A stretch of 64,000 bases of DNA from DATDFB01 sp035276475 (GTDB taxonomy: Bacteria > Acidobacteriota > Thermoanaerobaculia > Gp7-AA8): NCBI GenBank assembly GCA_035276475.1, contig DATELQ010000088.1, positions 1-64,000 on the forward strand. The letters run 5' to 3'. The notes under the pieces are model-generated. The model had not been told where the DNA came from, made no database searches, and saw only the letters and a list, made by a program, of their open reading frames with translations. The position numbers and the translations under genes are program-made. Below, one piece after another: positions 62,428-64,000 of the stretch (the stretch's first letter is position 1; each line of letters starts with the position of its first letter).

Positions 62428-62433
62428 TACACT
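62428..62433 (+). promoter_or_regulatory. -10-like hexamer TACACT for leaderless barrel-protein gene
   Basis: TACACT is followed by CGCCGC and the ATG at 62440. It lies in the 24-base gap divergent from glnS, which has no ribosome binding site for either gene. Confidence 0.45.
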
Positions 62434-62439
62434 CGCCGC

Positions 62440-62988
62440 ATGGCGCGACTCACCGCCCTCCTCGCTCTCGTCTTCGCCCTGCCGCTCGCGGCGCAAACGG
62501 AAGTCGGCATCAGCGCCGCGCGGGCCCGCGCGAATTCGACCGACACGTCCGGCACGACGCTCTCGTTCGACCGCGGGCGCGGCTTCGGCGCGAGCATTTC
62601 GTTTGCCTCGTTCGAGCTCTCCGCGACGTCGTTGCGCTACGACGGCGCGCTCCGCCTCGACGGATCGTCAGTGAGTCTCGGATCGCTGCGCCTCGTGCCG
62701 ATTGCGCTCACGAAGCAATGGCACTTCGGCTCGCTCTACGTCGGCGGCGGCGCCGCTTACGTGAAGGCGAGCAACCTCTCCAGCGCCGACCTCGACGCCA
62801 CCGGCATCGGCACGATCGCCGTCGAGAGCAAGGTCTGCGCGCTCGCCAACGCCGGCGTCGTGTACGGCCGTTTCTTCGTCGACGGCAAGTACTTCGACTA
62901 TCGCACCGAGAGCAGCGCCGCCGGCAACCGTGTCCGCCTCGATCTGAAGCCGGTCGTGATCTCCTTCGGATTGCGCTTTAAGCTTTGA
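62440..62988 (+). CDS. Small outer-membrane beta-barrel-like protein
   Basis: 182 residues from the ATG at 62440. The signal peptide ends at PLAAQ. The mature protein alternates polar and hydrophobic residues in strands (FGASISFASFELSATSLRYD, LYVGGGAAYVKAS, NAGVVYGRFFVDGKYFDY) and ends in a strand (VISFGLRFKL), as in OmpW-type eight-stranded barrels, though the last residue is Leu rather than Phe. Divergent from glnS. Confidence 0.75.
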   Translation: MARLTALLALVFALPLAAQTEVGISAARARANSTDTSGTTLSFDRGRGFGASISFASFELSATSLRYDGALRLDGSSVSLGSLRLVPIALTKQWHFGSLYVGGGAAYVKASNLSSADLDATGIGTIAVESKVCALANAGVVYGRFFVDGKYFDYRTESSAAGNRVRLDLKPVVISFGLRFKL

Positions 62989-62989
62989 C

Positions 62990-63853
62990 ATGCTCTCCGA
63001 GACGCGGCTCCGTCTCGACGCCATTCACTTCGCGCGCGCGCTGCGCGAGCGGTGGGTGGCGGTGCCGGCCGCGGAGCTGCGGCGCTTCCGCATCCATCTC
63101 AAAGGACAGCAAGGGATCTTCAAGCCGGCCGAGCTCTCCGATCCGCTCTCGATCACGACGACGATCTCCTCGGCGTACACGCACGACACGATCGAAGGGA
63201 GCTGCGTCTACTACGACTTCGTGCCGCGCTCGCGCGAGCACGAGAACGAGGGGCTGAAGCGGTGCGCCGAGGCGGCGCTGCCGCTGATCTACTTCCTGCA
63301 GGTGAAGGCAAGGCCGGCTGAGCACGTCGTCTTCGCGCCGGTGTACGTGATCGGCTGGGACGACGACGAGCGGCGCTTCCTCGTCGACCTCTCCGAGCAG
63401 CGGCCCGACGAATTCGTTACGCCCGCGCCGGCGATCAAGCAACTGCATCTGCCGCAGATCCGCACGCCGGAGAGCCCGGGCGAGATCCGCGAGCTGACGA
63501 AGAGCTACACGATCACGACGGTGCAGCGCCGCCTGCAGCAGGCGCGCTTCCGCGACGCCGTGCTGCGCGCCTGGCGCGAGCGCTGCGCGGTGTGCGAGCT
63601 GCGTTTGGGACCGCTGCTCGACGCGGCGATGTTGGACGGCGACCGCGGCATCGCCCTCTGCGCCACGCACCACCGCGCCTTCGACATGGGCATGATCGCG
63701 ATCGACGACGCATTCGTCGTGCGCGTGAAGATCGGCGCGGCTGGGGAGGGCGAGCAGGCGATGTTGCTGGCGTACGACGGGAAGAAACTCGCCGTGCCGG
63801 CTTCGTATATCCCTCGTGATGCGCCGCCTTCTGCTGGTCGCCCTGGTTCTTAG
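62990..63853 (+). CDS. HNH-like nuclease-domain protein lacking the catalytic histidine region
   Basis: 287 residues. The C-terminal 90 residues match the HNH family (FRDAVLRAWRERCAVCEL and the end IALCATHHRAFDMGMIAID), but the DAAHI-x-D loop reads LLDAAMLDGDRG, about ten residues shorter, without its histidine. The N-terminal part (GQQGIFKPAELSDPLSITTT) is the usual partner domain. Both zinc-binding CxxC and the second CxxH pair remain. It may be a DNA-binding relic. Confidence 0.78.
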   Translation: MLSETRLRLDAIHFARALRERWVAVPAAELRRFRIHLKGQQGIFKPAELSDPLSITTTISSAYTHDTIEGSCVYYDFVPRSREHENEGLKRCAEAALPLIYFLQVKARPAEHVVFAPVYVIGWDDDERRFLVDLSEQRPDEFVTPAPAIKQLHLPQIRTPESPGEIRELTKSYTITTVQRRLQQARFRDAVLRAWRERCAVCELRLGPLLDAAMLDGDRGIALCATHHRAFDMGMIAIDDAFVVRVKIGAAGEGEQAMLLAYDGKKLAVPASYIPRDAPPSAGRPGS

Positions 63854-64000
63854 TTGTGCGCAGCGGAGCGTGCCGCCGCCGCACGACGGCATCTTCCGCG
63901 TCGCCATCCTCGGCGACTCCGTCGCACACGGCGCGGGCGACGAGTCGGGCCGCGGCATCGCCGGCAATCTCGACGCGCTCCTCGGAGGCAAGCACGTCGT
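63819..64000 (+). CDS. SGNH/GDSL-hydrolase lipoprotein, N-terminal part (3' end cut by window)
   Basis: Opens at ATG 63819 inside the end of the HNH-like gene (35-base overlap) and runs off the window; 60 residues are visible. Signal peptide with lipobox LVLSC, then VAILGDSVAHGAGDES, which is block I of SGNH hydrolases with the nucleophile serine in GDS. It should be a lipid-anchored esterase or acetylesterase; the remaining catalytic blocks lie outside. Confidence 0.8.
   Translation, partial: MRRLLLVALVLSCAQRSVPPPHDGIFRVAILGDSVAHGAGDESGRGIAGNLDALLGGKHV

Overview
The window is a G+C-rich (by eye roughly two-thirds G+C), gene-dense chromosomal segment of a Gram-negative-type bacterium. It has lipid A-type and peptidoglycan genes, OmpA and other outer-membrane proteins, and many lipoproteins. 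A VWFA protein of the type named after Acidobacteria, CarD, several large secreted peptidases (M28, M14, S9) and the C-terminal remnant at 7703-8031 point to an Acidobacteriota relative, perhaps of the Thermoanaerobaculia type. That assignment is inference. I see no rRNA, tRNA, CRISPR array, prophage or insertion sequence. About 70 protein genes occupy nearly all of the sequence; neighbours are often translationally coupled (ATGA, GTGA or TGATG overlaps), and convergent pairs frequently overlap at their 3' ends.

Layout. 1-5.5 kb: a coupled run DnaJ-like/LpxH-like/MBL hydrolase/aroA, then an orphan modA and a CorC-type protein. 5.3-11 kb: LOG protein, lipoprotein, N-acetylglucosamine kinase-like ATPase, a frameshifted remnant, an anion permease and an M28 peptidase. 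10.8-17.5 kb: small proteins, a GAF-GGDEF cyclase, a toxin-antitoxin remnant, a nuclease-like hypothetical, YkgJ, VWFA + OmpA, exonuclease III and a beta-barrel. 17.5-27.3 kb: ABC-2 exporter, truncated quinone oxidoreductase, ankyrin lipoprotein, Crp/Fnr + NUDIX, response regulator, radical SAM, eroded alcohol dehydrogenase, GNAT, a frameshifted secreted protein and an MFS transporter. 27.3-33 kb: amt-glnK, then TetR/M14 peptidase/methyltransferase. 33-38 kb: ECF sigma/anti-sigma, amidohydrolase, thioesterase, murB with a fungal-type cytosine deaminase. 38-45 kb: POT transporter, deoB, carD-lipA-xerD, lytic transglycosylase. 45-51.4 kb: SpoIIE phosphatase and a four-gene MacAB-like export operon. 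51-64 kb: a type ISP restriction-modification remnant, a LigD-polymerase-like protein, oligopeptidase B, DoxX-like protein, glnS, an HNH-like protein and the start of an SGNH hydrolase.

Two themes run through the window. First, many promoter-proximal genes lack a ribosome binding site and instead carry a -10-like hexamer (often TAGAAT) exactly six bases before the start codon, which indicates widespread leaderless mRNA; in three cases the stop codon of the preceding gene is part of that hexamer. Second, several genes are shortened by in-frame deletions or frameshifts while keeping recognisable ends (alcohol dehydrogenase, quinone oxidoreductase, HNH protein, LigD C-terminus, type ISP protein, HepT/MNT). 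In addition, four sequence-unrelated imperfect palindromes are present: three between genes and one inside the M14 peptidase reading frame.
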